Part shown: in pieces, positions 1 through 6,690 of the stretch
How the letters are laid out: each line of letters begins with the position of its first letter
How positions within the stretch are numbered: position 1 is the first letter of the stretch
Assembly: GCA_002411105.1 (NCBI GenBank)
Contig: DHQX01000048.1
Coordinates: forward strand, 28,683-39,055
Direction: 5' to 3'
Length of the DNA: 10,373 nucleotides
Source of the DNA: Christensenella sp. UBA5327
Lineage (GTDB): Bacteria; Bacillota; Clostridia; Christensenellales; Aristaeellaceae
Notes under the pieces: model-generated
Told to the model about the DNA's origin: nothing
What the model saw: the letters and a program-made list of their open reading frames with translations, nothing else
Database searches by the model: none
Program-made: the position numbers and the translations under genes

Positions 1-1
1 G

Positions 2-1375
2 GCGGGCCTGGTGGCGTCAGTGCGCGCGGCTGAGTTGGGTGCCAATGTGCTGACCCTGGAGCAGCATCACCGCGTTGGCGGATCGGCCAACACGGCTGGC
101 GGCTCAATTTCTGGCACGGGATTCAGGGCTCAGATCGCGGCTGGCATTGAGGACAGCCCCGAGAAGTTCTATGAGGACTTTGTCGCCATGGGCGGCGAAG
201 AGAACATGAACACAGAAATTGCCATGGTGCATGCCCAGCGCTCAGGCGAAGCCATCGACTGGCTGGAGGACTATGTGGGCGTTGAGATGTCCGACCAGGT
301 GGACACCGGCGGGTATCTGACCATGAACACTAACCGCGTGACCTATTCTGCCAGCGGTGCATCCTCTGGCGGCGGGCTGTATTTTGTGAACGCGCTGATG
401 GACAAGCTGCAGGGCTTTATCGATCAGGGCACAGCCCAGTTGGCGCTTGAGGCCATGGTGACCGACCTGGTTCTGGATGAAAACAAGGATGTGCTGGGCG
501 TTGTCGTGGATGGCCTTGAGATCAAGGCGCCATCCGTTATCATTGCCACAGGTGGCTATGGCTACAGCGAGAAATGGCTCAAGGAGTTCAACTTCACCAA
601 CATCACCTCTAACGACCCGCCCACGGCCATCGGATCAGGGTATGACTTTGCCCGGGCCGCAGGCGCTGCCTTTGACAACATGAACTACTCCTCCTGCTAT
701 GGCGGCTCAGTGCCGGTGAGCGGCTTCCAGGCTTCCCTGCGGGCAAACATCAACTATCCCGGGGCGGTCTGGGTTGATCAGGCGGGCCTGCGGATGTTCA
801 GCGAGCCGGACGCGACCAGCATGGACAAGCGCACGGTGTGGCGCACTGCCAAGGACAATATCGTGTATGTTGTCGTCGCTGAAAACATGATCAAGGATGA
901 CGCGCCGCTGTTTACCGGCATGATGTCCAACTCGGCCCCCTTCACCACCCAGGAAAAACTGGTGGAGCTGGAGGATCAGGGCTACGTTTTTAAGGCGGGC
1001 AGCATCCAAGCGCTGGCTGAGATGCTGAAGATGCCTGAATTGGTGCAGACCATGGAGACCTACAACAAGGACGTGGCGGCTGGGAAGGACAGCGTGTTTG
1101 GTCGTGAAAAAGACCTGGCTGCCTTTGAAGGCCCGGTCTACGCGGTTTACACAGTGCCCTACCTGATGATGACCGCCGGCGGGCCGCGCATCAACGGCGA
1201 GGCGGCGCTGGTGCGGGAGGACGGCTCCGTGGTGCAGAATGTCTATATTGCGGGTGAGATCATCGGTTCAGCCAATATCGCCGGACACAACACCATCGGG
1301 GGCATCGGCCATGGCCTGTGCGCTACATGGGGACGGATCGCGGCAGAGAACGCGGTGAAAAACGCCGGGAAGTAA
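2..1375 (+). CDS. FAD-dependent fumarate reductase-like flavoprotein, 5' end outside window
   Basis: This is the 3' part of a gene for an FAD-binding oxidoreductase of the fumarate reductase/succinate dehydrogenase flavoprotein family (flavocytochrome c type). The frame is open to the first base. A GTG at 11 could be read as a start, but the protein there already begins inside the Rossmann fold: VRAAELGANVLTLEQ is the helix and second strand, with the acidic residue that normally binds the FAD ribose, so the GxGxxG loop must lie upstream. Next come the GGSANTAGGSISGTG stretch, an ATGGYGY segment of the second FAD-contact region, and the C-terminal FAD motif YIAGEIIG...GHNTIGGIGHGLCATWGRIAAENA. 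Soluble members of this family reduce fumarate or other enoates as electron acceptors, often with a covalent-FMN domain upstream. No such domain is visible here, and the substrate cannot be told. An intrinsic terminator follows 18 bases after the stop. Confidence 0.88.
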   Translation, partial: AGLVASVRAAELGANVLTLEQHHRVGGSANTAGGSISGTGFRAQIAAGIEDSPEKFYEDFVAMGGEENMNTEIAMVHAQRSGEAIDWLEDYVGVEMSDQVDTGGYLTMNTNRVTYSASGASSGGGLYFVNALMDKLQGFIDQGTAQLALEAMVTDLVLDENKDVLGVVVDGLEIKAPSVIIATGGYGYSEKWLKEFNFTNITSNDPPTAIGSGYDFARAAGAAFDNMNYSSCYGGSVPVSGFQASLRANINYPGAVWVDQAGLRMFSEPDATSMDKRTVWRTAKDNIVYVVVAENMIKDDAPLFTGMMSNSAPFTTQEKLVELEDQGYVFKAGSIQALAEMLKMPELVQTMETYNKDVAAGKDSVFGREKDLAAFEGPVYAVYTVPYLMMTAGGPRINGEAALVREDGSVVQNVYIAGEIIGSANIAGHNTIGGIGHGLCATWGRIAAENAVKNAGK

Positions 1376-1392
1376 TCACTGATAACGAACCC

Positions 1393-1431
1393 AAATGCCT
1401 GCTGGTCAGAACTGATCAGCAGGCATTTTTT
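1393..1431 (+). terminator. Intrinsic terminator of the flavoprotein gene
   Basis: The arms ATGCCTGCTGGTCA and TGATCAGCAGGCAT pair over 14 positions with a single G-T wobble, around a short loop, and run straight into six Ts. It lies 17 bases after the flavoprotein stop codon, so it ends that transcription unit and isolates the nrd cluster downstream. Confidence 0.92.
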
Positions 1432-1559
1432 GGAACAAGCGATGGCCTCTGAGGCAGAAGGTGGGCGGCAGGAGCAGCAGCTCCGGGCGATTTCAGAATA
1501 GAGGCTGTCCGAGGGGCAGGCACCACCGGGGTGTCGGCCCCTGGATGGCATTTCGGCGC
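1432..1559. other. Intergenic stretch without a recognised gene; one GC-rich stem
   Basis: No convincing coding frame is seen between the flavoprotein terminator and the nrd control region. It contains one GC-rich stem-loop at 1512-1542 (AGGGGC pairing with GCCCCT, and inner GCACC pairing with GGTGT by one wobble). The stem has no T-run and lies upstream of the nrdD promoter, so it would not be in the nrdD transcript. Its role is unknown. Confidence 0.4.
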
Positions 1560-1575
1560 CCACAATATGTTGTGT
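1560..1575. promoter_or_regulatory. NrdR box 1 upstream of nrdD
   Basis: The 16-mer CCACAATATGTTGTGT fits the known NrdR consensus acaCwAtATaTwGtgt at all but two positions (first base, and G for A at position 10). NrdR is the zinc-finger/ATP-cone repressor that shuts down ribonucleotide reductase genes when dATP is high. The placement, upstream of the -35 box of a ribonucleotide reductase promoter and paired with a second box one 31-bp step away, supports a real operator. Confidence 0.85.
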
Positions 1576-1590
1576 CAAAAACCATGATGT

Positions 1591-1606
1591 ATACAATAAA
1601 TGGTGT
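1591..1606. promoter_or_regulatory. NrdR box 2 upstream of nrdD
   Basis: The 16-mer ATACAATAAATGGTGT matches the NrdR consensus at 13 of 16 positions by my count. It starts exactly 31 bases after box 1, about three helical turns, which is the spacing known for tandem NrdR boxes. It ends 8 bases before the -35 hexamer, so bound NrdR would block or hinder RNA polymerase. Confidence 0.75.
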
Positions 1607-1614
1607 TTTTTCCC

Positions 1615-1643
1615 TTGACAGGCCCCGGGGGCGGTGCTATGAT
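1615..1643 (+). promoter_or_regulatory. Sigma-A promoter of nrdD
   Basis: A perfect -35 box TTGACA (1615-1620) is separated by 17 bases from TATGAT (1638-1643), five of six matches to TATAAT. Transcription should start near 1650, giving a leader of about 50 bases before the nrdD start. The two NrdR boxes lie directly upstream. Confidence 0.9.
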
Positions 1644-1698
1644 GAGCGAGCAAATCCAATATATTACTAAAATGTTAAGAATCGAAGGAGTGTTTGCT

Positions 1699-4023
1699 AT
1701 GATTTCCACCATCACCAAGCGGGATGGCCGCACCGTGCCCTTTGACCGCGTGAAAATTGAGGAGGCCATCGCCAAGGCCTTTGCCGCCAGCGGCAGCCAG
1801 AAGGGCATGGACACCGCCCGGGAGGTGGCGGGGGTGGTGGTGGAAGCCCTGGAATCCAGCGAATGCATCCCTGCCAGCCCCACGGTGGAGCAGGTGCAGG
1901 ATGTGGTGGAGAAGGTGCTGATTGAAAAAGGTTTTGTGAACACCGCCAAGCGCTATATCCTCTACCGGGCTGAGCGCAGCCGGGTGCGGGAGATGAACAG
2001 CCGCCTGATGAAAACCTATGAGGACATCGCCTATTCTGACGCGGTGGACTCTGACATCAAGCGGGAAAACGCCAACATCAACGGCGACAGCGCCATGGGG
2101 GCGATGCTGAAGTTTGGCAGCGAGGGCGCCAAGCGCTTTTATGACATGTACGTGCTCAACCCCAAGCACGCCAAGGCCCACCAGGAGGGGGACATCCACA
2201 TCCATGACCTGGACTTCCTCACCCTCACCACCACCTGCTGCCAGATCGACCTGGAGGAGCTGTTTGAGGGCGGATTTTCCACTGGCCACGGCGTGCTGCG
2301 GGAGCCCAATGACATCTACTCCTACTCGGCCCTGGCCTGCATCGCCATCCAGGCCAACCAGAACGACCAGCACGGCGGGCAGAGCATCGCCAGCTTTGAC
2401 TATGGCATGGCCCCTGGCGTGCGCAAAACCTATAAAAAACGCTTCCGCGACAACGTGAGCAGGCTGCTGGACGCCGAATATGACCTGGCAGACAGCGACG
2501 GCGTGGCCCGGCAGATGCTGGAGGCGGTGGAAAAAGAAACCGGCCTTGCCCCTGAAATGGAGGAGAAGGAAGCCTTTGACAGCGCCATCAAAGCCCGTCT
2601 GGGCGAATACATGAAGCCGGACGCGGCGGAGAAGCTGCTCAAATCCGTGCGCAAGTTCTCCCTCAAGGAGATCACCAAGGCCACCTACCAGGCCATGGAG
2701 GCACTGGTGCACAACCTGAATACCATGAACAGCCGCGCCGGGGCCCAGGTGCCCTTTTCCAGCATCAACTACGGCACCGACACCAGCCCTGAGGGCCGCC
2801 TGGTGATGGAGCAATTGCTGCTGGCCACAGAGGCGGGCCTTGGCCGGGGCGAAACGCCCATCTTCCCCATCCAGATTTTCCGGGTGAAAGAGGGCGTCAA
2901 CTATAACCCCGGCGACCCCAATTACGACCTGTACCGCCTGGCCATCCGGGTATCCGCCAAGCGGCTCTTCCCCAACTTCTCCTTTGTGGATGCACCCTAC
3001 AACCTGAAGTTCTACCAGCCAGGAAAGCCTGAGACTGAGGTGGCTTACATGGGTTGCCGCACCCGTGTGCTGGCCAATGTGCACGACCCGGAAAGCCAGG
3101 TGGCCACCCGCCGGGGCAATTTGAGCTTCACCTCTGTCAACCTTCCCCGCCTGGCCATCCAGGCGAAGGGGGACATCTCCCGCTTCTTCCAGGATCTGGA
3201 GCGCACGATGGAACTGGCCTATGACCAGCTCAATGAGCGCTTTGAGATCATCGCCCGCAAAAAGGTGTACAACTTCCCCTTCCTGATGGGGCAGCATGTG
3301 TGGCGGGGCAGCGAGAATTTGAATTGGGACGATGAGGTGCGGGAGGTGCTCAAGCACGGCACCCTCACCATGGGCTTTATTGGCCTGGCGGAAACGCTGG
3401 TGGCTCTCCGGGGCAAGCACCACGGGGAGAGCGAGGAGAGCCAGAACCTGGGCCTTGAGATCATTGGTTTTATGAAGAATTTCCTGGATAAAAAAGCCCA
3501 GGAGCACAAGCTGAACTACACCCTCATCGCCACCCCTGCCGAGGGGCTCTCCGGCCGCTTTGTGCGCCTTGACAGGGAGCGCTTTGGCGTGATCCCCGGC
3601 GTCACTGACCGGGACTACTACACCAACTCCTTCCACATCCCGGTGTATTTCCCCATCAGTGCTTTCAAAAAGATCAGCCTGGAGGCCCCCTACCACGCGC
3701 TGACCAACGCCGGGCACATCACCTATGTGGAGATGGACGGCGACCCCAGCCAGAACCTGGAGGCCTTTGAGAAGATCGTGCGCCACATGCACGATACCGG
3801 GGTGGGCTATGGCTCCATCAACCACCCCATTGACCGGGACCCCATCTGCGGCTACTCCGGCATCATCGGAGATGCCTGCCCCCAGTGCGGCAGGAGCGAG
3901 GAGGAGCACAAGTTTGAGCGCATCCGCCGCATCACGGGGTACCTGGTGGGCACCACCGACCGGTTTAACAACGCCAAGCGCTCGGAGGAGAAGGACCGGG
4001 TGAAGCATGGGGTGGAGAGCTAA
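1699..4023 (+). CDS. nrdD: Anaerobic (class III) ribonucleoside-triphosphate reductase, NrdD
   Basis: This is the glycyl-radical enzyme that reduces ribonucleoside triphosphates to deoxyribonucleotides in the absence of oxygen. The start is the ATG at 1699, because AAGGAG stands 8 bases before it. Longer readings would begin upstream of the promoter. The product is 774 residues, near the upper end for the family because it carries an ATP-cone allosteric domain (about 1-95, starting ITKRDGRTVPFDRVKIEEAI). The catalytic barrel has the Cys180-Cys181 pair (TTTCCQIDL) and Cys453 in MGCRT, the expected thiyl-radical cysteine on the finger loop. The C-terminal part has Cys717, Cys727 and Cys730 (CGY...CPQCG), a probable zinc site. 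The glycyl-radical loop is RRITGYLVGTTDRFN, with Gly747, 27 residues from the end. The residue before that glycine is Thr, whereas Escherichia coli has Cys. Activation needs the NrdG product encoded downstream. Control by NrdR is supported by the upstream boxes. Confidence 0.97.
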   Translation: MISTITKRDGRTVPFDRVKIEEAIAKAFAASGSQKGMDTAREVAGVVVEALESSECIPASPTVEQVQDVVEKVLIEKGFVNTAKRYILYRAERSRVREMNSRLMKTYEDIAYSDAVDSDIKRENANINGDSAMGAMLKFGSEGAKRFYDMYVLNPKHAKAHQEGDIHIHDLDFLTLTTTCCQIDLEELFEGGFSTGHGVLREPNDIYSYSALACIAIQANQNDQHGGQSIASFDYGMAPGVRKTYKKRFRDNVSRLLDAEYDLADSDGVARQMLEAVEKETGLAPEMEEKEAFDSAIKARLGEYMKPDAAEKLLKSVRKFSLKEITKATYQAMEALVHNLNTMNSRAGAQVPFSSINYGTDTSPEGRLVMEQLLLATEAGLGRGETPIFPIQIFRVKEGVNYNPGDPNYDLYRLAIRVSAKRLFPNFSFVDAPYNLKFYQPGKPETEVAYMGCRTRVLANVHDPESQVATRRGNLSFTSVNLPRLAIQAKGDISRFFQDLERTMELAYDQLNERFEIIARKKVYNFPFLMGQHVWRGSENLNWDDEVREVLKHGTLTMGFIGLAETLVALRGKHHGESEESQNLGLEIIGFMKNFLDKKAQEHKLNYTLIATPAEGLSGRFVRLDRERFGVIPGVTDRDYYTNSFHIPVYFPISAFKKISLEAPYHALTNAGHITYVEMDGDPSQNLEAFEKIVRHMHDTGVGYGSINHPIDRDPICGYSGIIGDACPQCGRSEEEHKFERIRRITGYLVGTTDRFNNAKRSEEKDRVKHGVES

Positions 4024-4051
4024 GACATAAATCGTTGAGATATAGTCCCCT

Positions 4052-4073
4052 CTTGTAATACACGTATTACAAG
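4052..4073. repeat. 22-bp inverted repeat in the nrdD-nrdG gap, operator-like
   Basis: Arms CTTGTAATAC (4052-4061) and GTATTACAAG (4064-4073) are exact reverse complements around a 2-base centre, AC. With a two-base loop and no following T-run, it suits a dimeric DNA-binding protein better than a terminator. It begins 28 bases after the nrdD stop and lies 91 bases before nrdG. It does not match the NrdR box, and I do not recognise the regulator. It could control a separate nrdG promoter or act as an RNA stem between the two coding regions. Confidence 0.6.
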
Positions 4074-4115
4074 TAATCGCAGATATTTCTGATGAGCAGA
4101 TCCTCATATTGATCC

Positions 4116-4145
4116 TTGCTGTGGGGCATGGAAGCGACGTATATT
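4116..4145 (+). promoter_or_regulatory. Weak candidate promoter upstream of nrdG
   Basis: TTGCTG (4116-4121) and TATATT (4140-4145) lie 18 bases apart just upstream of the nrdG ribosome binding site. Only three of six -35 bases match, so this is tentative. It would let nrdG and the OsmC-like gene be transcribed apart from nrdD, in line with the 141-base gap and the palindrome upstream. Confidence 0.25.
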
Positions 4146-4164
4146 CTGACTGAAGGAGAGAACC

Positions 4165-4668
4165 ATGGACATCCGCATCAACGGCACAGTCAATGACAGC
4201 ATTGTGGATGGCCCGGGGCTGCGCTTTGCGGTGTTCACCCAGGGCTGCCCACACGGCTGCCCCGGCTGCCATAATCCGGAAACCCACGATGTTTTAGGCG
4301 GGAGGGTGGCGGATACCCGGGTGCTCATCGGTCAGATGCGGGAAAACCCGCTGCTCTCGGGCCTCACTTTGTCTGGCGGGGAGCCCTTTTTGCAGCCGGA
4401 GGCCTGCCTGGCGCTGGCCCGGGGGGCCAAGCAACTGGGGCTTGATGTGTGGGCCTATTCCGGCTACACTTATGAGGCGCTTCTTAGGATGGGGGAGGCT
4501 GTTCAGGCGCTGCTCGCGGCCTGTGACGTGCTGGTGGACGGCCCCTTTATCCAGGCCCAGCGCAGCCTGGACCTGACCTTCCGGGGCAGCCGCAACCAGC
4601 GGCTGATCGACCTGAACGCCACCCGGCAGACCGGGGACATGGCATTATGGGCACCACGCCAGTGGTGA
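4165..4668 (+). CDS. nrdG: Anaerobic ribonucleotide reductase activating protein (radical SAM), NrdG
   Basis: This is the radical S-adenosylmethionine enzyme that places the glycyl radical on NrdD. The product is 167 residues, normal for the family. It shows FTQGCPHGCPGCHNP, the CxxxCxxC ligands of the [4Fe-4S] cluster (Cys28, Cys32, Cys35), with the family-typical N-terminal region (NDSIVDGPGLRFAVF). Residues 68-75 (TLSGGEPF) hold the GGE motif that binds the SAM amino group. DVLVDGPF and FRGSRNQRLIDL further on are characteristic of NrdG. AAGGAG is 6-8 bases before the ATG. It follows nrdD on the same strand, the usual gene order, but across 141 bases rather than a tight junction. The end of the gene forms a small CACCAC/GTGGTG stem without a T-run, so transcription probably reads on into the next gene. 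Confidence 0.96.
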   Translation: MDIRINGTVNDSIVDGPGLRFAVFTQGCPHGCPGCHNPETHDVLGGRVADTRVLIGQMRENPLLSGLTLSGGEPFLQPEACLALARGAKQLGLDVWAYSGYTYEALLRMGEAVQALLAACDVLVDGPFIQAQRSLDLTFRGSRNQRLIDLNATRQTGDMALWAPRQW

Positions 4669-4692
4669 TGAGCCCAAAGGAGAGGGACTGAC

Positions 4693-5091
4693 ATGCAGGA
4701 AATCAGCGTATCCATGCGCTTTGGAACCGCGCTTGCGGGTGACATGATGGCGGAGGAGCGACGGCTTGCCATCGGCAGGAGCTCAGGCGGCTTCGCGCCC
4801 TATGAGCTGCTCTTGGGGGCGCTGGGCAGCTGCTATTACGCCACTTTCATCGGCGTTGCCCAGAAGATGCGCCTGAAATATGAGGGTGTTGACATCGCCA
4901 TTCACGGCGTGAAGCGGGATGAGATCCCCACCACGCTCAAAACGGTGGACATGGTGGTCACCGTGCGGGGAGCTGCCAGCGAAAAGGGGTTTGACCGGGC
5001 CTCGACGCTTTCTGCCAAATACTGCTCGGTGCATGAAACCATTGCCAAGGTGGCGCAGATCAACCTCACGCTGAAGTTCGCCCAGGCATAA
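4693..5091 (+). CDS. OsmC/Ohr-family protein
   Basis: This 132-residue protein belongs to the OsmC/Ohr family, whose studied members reduce organic hydroperoxides with a pair of cysteines in a domain-swapped dimer. The family pattern is clear: GGFAPYELLLGALGSCYYAT, with Cys47 at the start of the central helix, and YCSVHETIAKVA, with Cys111 as the second cysteine. Both redox cysteines are therefore present. The ATG at 4693 follows AAAGGAG by about ten bases, and the gene starts 24 bases after nrdG, so the two are very likely co-transcribed. A thiol peroxidase next to an oxygen-sensitive reductase would suit an anaerobe meeting oxidants, but that link is inference. Some OsmC-like proteins are not peroxidases, and no substrate can be assigned. 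Confidence 0.88.
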   Translation: MQEISVSMRFGTALAGDMMAEERRLAIGRSSGGFAPYELLLGALGSCYYATFIGVAQKMRLKYEGVDIAIHGVKRDEIPTTLKTVDMVVTVRGAASEKGFDRASTLSAKYCSVHETIAKVAQINLTLKFAQA

Positions 5092-5106
5092 GAGCAGAGC
5101 AAACCA

Positions 5107-5140
5107 AAACCGGCCGGAAGCGCAGTCTCCCGGCCGGTTT
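5107..5140. terminator. Intrinsic terminator between convergent genes, probably bidirectional
   Basis: An 11-bp perfect stem, AAACCGGCCGG with CCGGCCGGTTT, encloses a 12-base loop. The plus strand continues TTTGAGTTTG and the minus strand leaves the stem into TTTTGGTTT. It sits between the stop of the plus-strand OsmC-like gene (5091) and the stop of the minus-strand isomerase (5155), so it can serve both. Confidence 0.88.
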
Positions 5141-5154
5141 GAGTTTGTATGGCG

Positions 5155-6117
5155 CTATGCCCAGTACATGGCCCCGGCCTGCTCGTAGATGAGCACATCC
5201 TTGAGGAAGCGGATGGCCTTGGTGAGGCCTTCCCTGCCGCTCATCAGCGCGTCCTCATGCTCAATGGAGATGGGGCCGTCATAGCCCGCCTGCTTGAGGG
5301 CCGAGATGATCTGGTTCCAGGCGAGCTGCCCGTGGCCGTAGCCCACCGTGCGGAACACCCAGGAGCGCTGGGGATGGCTGTAGTGCTTGGCGTCAAGCAC
5401 GCCATTGACCGGGTTCCAGTCCGGGTCAAAGCTGGTGTCCTTGGCGTGGAAGAAATAGATGGCGCTGCCCAGGGCGCGGATGGCGCGGGGGATGTCCACG
5501 CCCTGCCAGAAGAGGTGGGAGGGGTCCAGGTTGGCGCCGATCACTTCCCCTGCGGCTGCGCGCAGCTTCAGCAGCGTCTCCGGGTTATATACGCAAAACC
5601 CCGGGTGCATCTCCAGCGCCACTTTGCCAATACCCTGGGATTTGACGAACTCCGCTTCCTTTTGCCAGTAGGGGATCAGAACCTCATCCCACTGGTAGGT
5701 GAGGATGTCCTGAAAATCATCCGGCCAGGCGCAGGTGACCCAGTTGGGGGTGAGGTCTTTTTTGCTCCCGCCGGGGCAGCCGGAGAAGGTGACCACCCGG
5801 TCCACGCCCAGTTCTGCCGCCAGGCGCACCGCGTCCTCAAAATCCTCATGGAAACCCCTGGCGATGTCCGGGTTGGGGTGCACCGGGTTGCCGTGGGCCG
5901 AGAGGGCGGCGATGGTGAGGTTGTTGTCAGAGAGAATGCTTAGAAACTCCTTCTGGGCGGCCTTGTTGCCCAGGAGCTTCTTGGGGTCACAGTGCTGTTT
6001 GCCGGGGTTGCCGCCGCAGCCGATCTCCAGCTGATCCACCCCCTGGCTTGCCAGGAAGCGGCAGGCTTCAGGAAAGGGCATGTCCCCCAGCACCACCGAA
6101 AACACCGATAATTTCAT
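5155..6117 (-). CDS. Sugar phosphate isomerase/epimerase-like TIM-barrel protein
   Basis: The 320-residue product belongs to the xylose-isomerase-like TIM barrel superfamily (AP endonuclease family 2 fold), which includes IolE, IolI and many sugar isomerases and epimerases. The metal and catalytic residues fall on successive strands as expected: Glu169 (ALEMHPG), Asp198 and His201 (NLDPSH), His224 (FFHAKD) and Glu286 (ISIEHED). The N-terminus MKLSVFSVVLGDMPFPEA is the usual first strand, and there is no signal peptide, so it is cytoplasmic. The start is secured by TAAGGAGG (6125-6132) seven bases upstream. The stop codon of mnmM is part of that ribosome binding site, so the two genes are tightly coupled. 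It is the last gene of a three-gene operon with RNA-modification genes, which says little about its substrate. That remains unknown. Confidence 0.88.
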   Translation of the reverse strand: MKLSVFSVVLGDMPFPEACRFLASQGVDQLEIGCGGNPGKQHCDPKKLLGNKAAQKEFLSILSDNNLTIAALSAHGNPVHPNPDIARGFHEDFEDAVRLAAELGVDRVVTFSGCPGGSKKDLTPNWVTCAWPDDFQDILTYQWDEVLIPYWQKEAEFVKSQGIGKVALEMHPGFCVYNPETLLKLRAAAGEVIGANLDPSHLFWQGVDIPRAIRALGSAIYFFHAKDTSFDPDWNPVNGVLDAKHYSHPQRSWVFRTVGYGHGQLAWNQIISALKQAGYDGPISIEHEDALMSGREGLTKAIRFLKDVLIYEQAGAMYWA

Positions 6118-6129
6118 GATTATGCCTCC

Positions 6130-6690
6130 TTATTGCTTCTGAATGATCAGCGCCACGGGAGCACCCGGGCCTGCGTTGATAAAATCATGCCTCAGCGCTG
6201 TATAGCGCTGGGGCGGGAGCGCATGGGCAAAGGCGCAGACCGCCGCCAGCTCCCGCTCGCCCTCCGGGTGGCCGGGATACAGGCAGATGACAGCCAGCCC
6301 CTGGGGGGAGAGCAGCCGAAGGGCTGCATCAATGGCCTCAAGGCTGGTTTCCACCCGGGTGGTGATGCGCTTGTCCCCGCCCGGCAGCCACCCCAGGTTA
6401 AAAGCGGCGAGCCTGATGCCAGGCGGCACCACCTGGGCCATCTTCTCATGCCCCATCAGGTGCAGACTGGCCCTTGGCAGCATGCCTTCCTGCAAAAGCA
6501 AAGCCCGGGTTTCGGCCAGGGCTGCCTCCTGCACGTCAAAGGCGTGGACATGTCCGGTTTCGCCCACCAGTTGGCACAATTGCAGGGTGTCCCGCCCGCG
6601 GCCCATGGTGGAGTCAACTGCGATGTCCCCGGGCCTTAGGGCTTTTTTGAAGGCCTCAGCGGCGATGTGCCGCGCAGCGTGCAGATTCAT
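6130..6690 (-). CDS. mnmM: tRNA mnm5U34-type methyltransferase, MnmM/YtqB family
   Basis: This is a SAM-dependent methyltransferase of the YtqB (putative rRNA methylase) family. The Bacillus subtilis member has been shown to be MnmM, which methylates nm5U to mnm5U at the wobble position of tRNAs. Motif I is AVDSTMGRGRDT (about residues 24-35), followed by the acidic FDVQ that contacts SAM, and the family signature NLGWLPGGDKRITT (98-111) with CLYPGHPEGERE further on. I choose the ATG at 6690, giving 186 residues: it overlaps the stop of the upstream pseudouridine synthase gene as ATGA, and the distance from Met to motif I fits the family. A start at 6729 would add 13 unusual residues inside the previous gene. 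The exact substrate here is inferred from the family. Confidence 0.85.
   Translation of the reverse strand: MNLHAARHIAAEAFKKALRPGDIAVDSTMGRGRDTLQLCQLVGETGHVHAFDVQEAALAETRALLLQEGMLPRASLHLMGHEKMAQVVPPGIRLAAFNLGWLPGGDKRITTRVETSLEAIDAALRLLSPQGLAVICLYPGHPEGERELAAVCAFAHALPPQRYTALRHDFINAGPGAPVALIIQKQ

Noticed and set aside
1675..4287. An 870-codon open frame on the minus strand covering nrdD
   Set aside because: It is the antisense shadow of nrdD: GC-biased third positions remove stops. It shows no family-like motifs, while the plus strand has an unmistakable NrdD with promoter and ribosome binding site.
4652..4667. CACCAC/GTGGTG stem at the end of nrdG as a terminator
   Set aside because: Six base pairs, no T-run, and the next gene starts 24 bases later. 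Transcription more likely continues.
5149..5943. A 264-codon plus-strand frame opposite the isomerase gene
   Set aside because: It overlaps the terminator-side end of the minus-strand isomerase, has no ribosome binding site and has a low-complexity, His/Gly/Val-rich translation typical of an antisense shadow.
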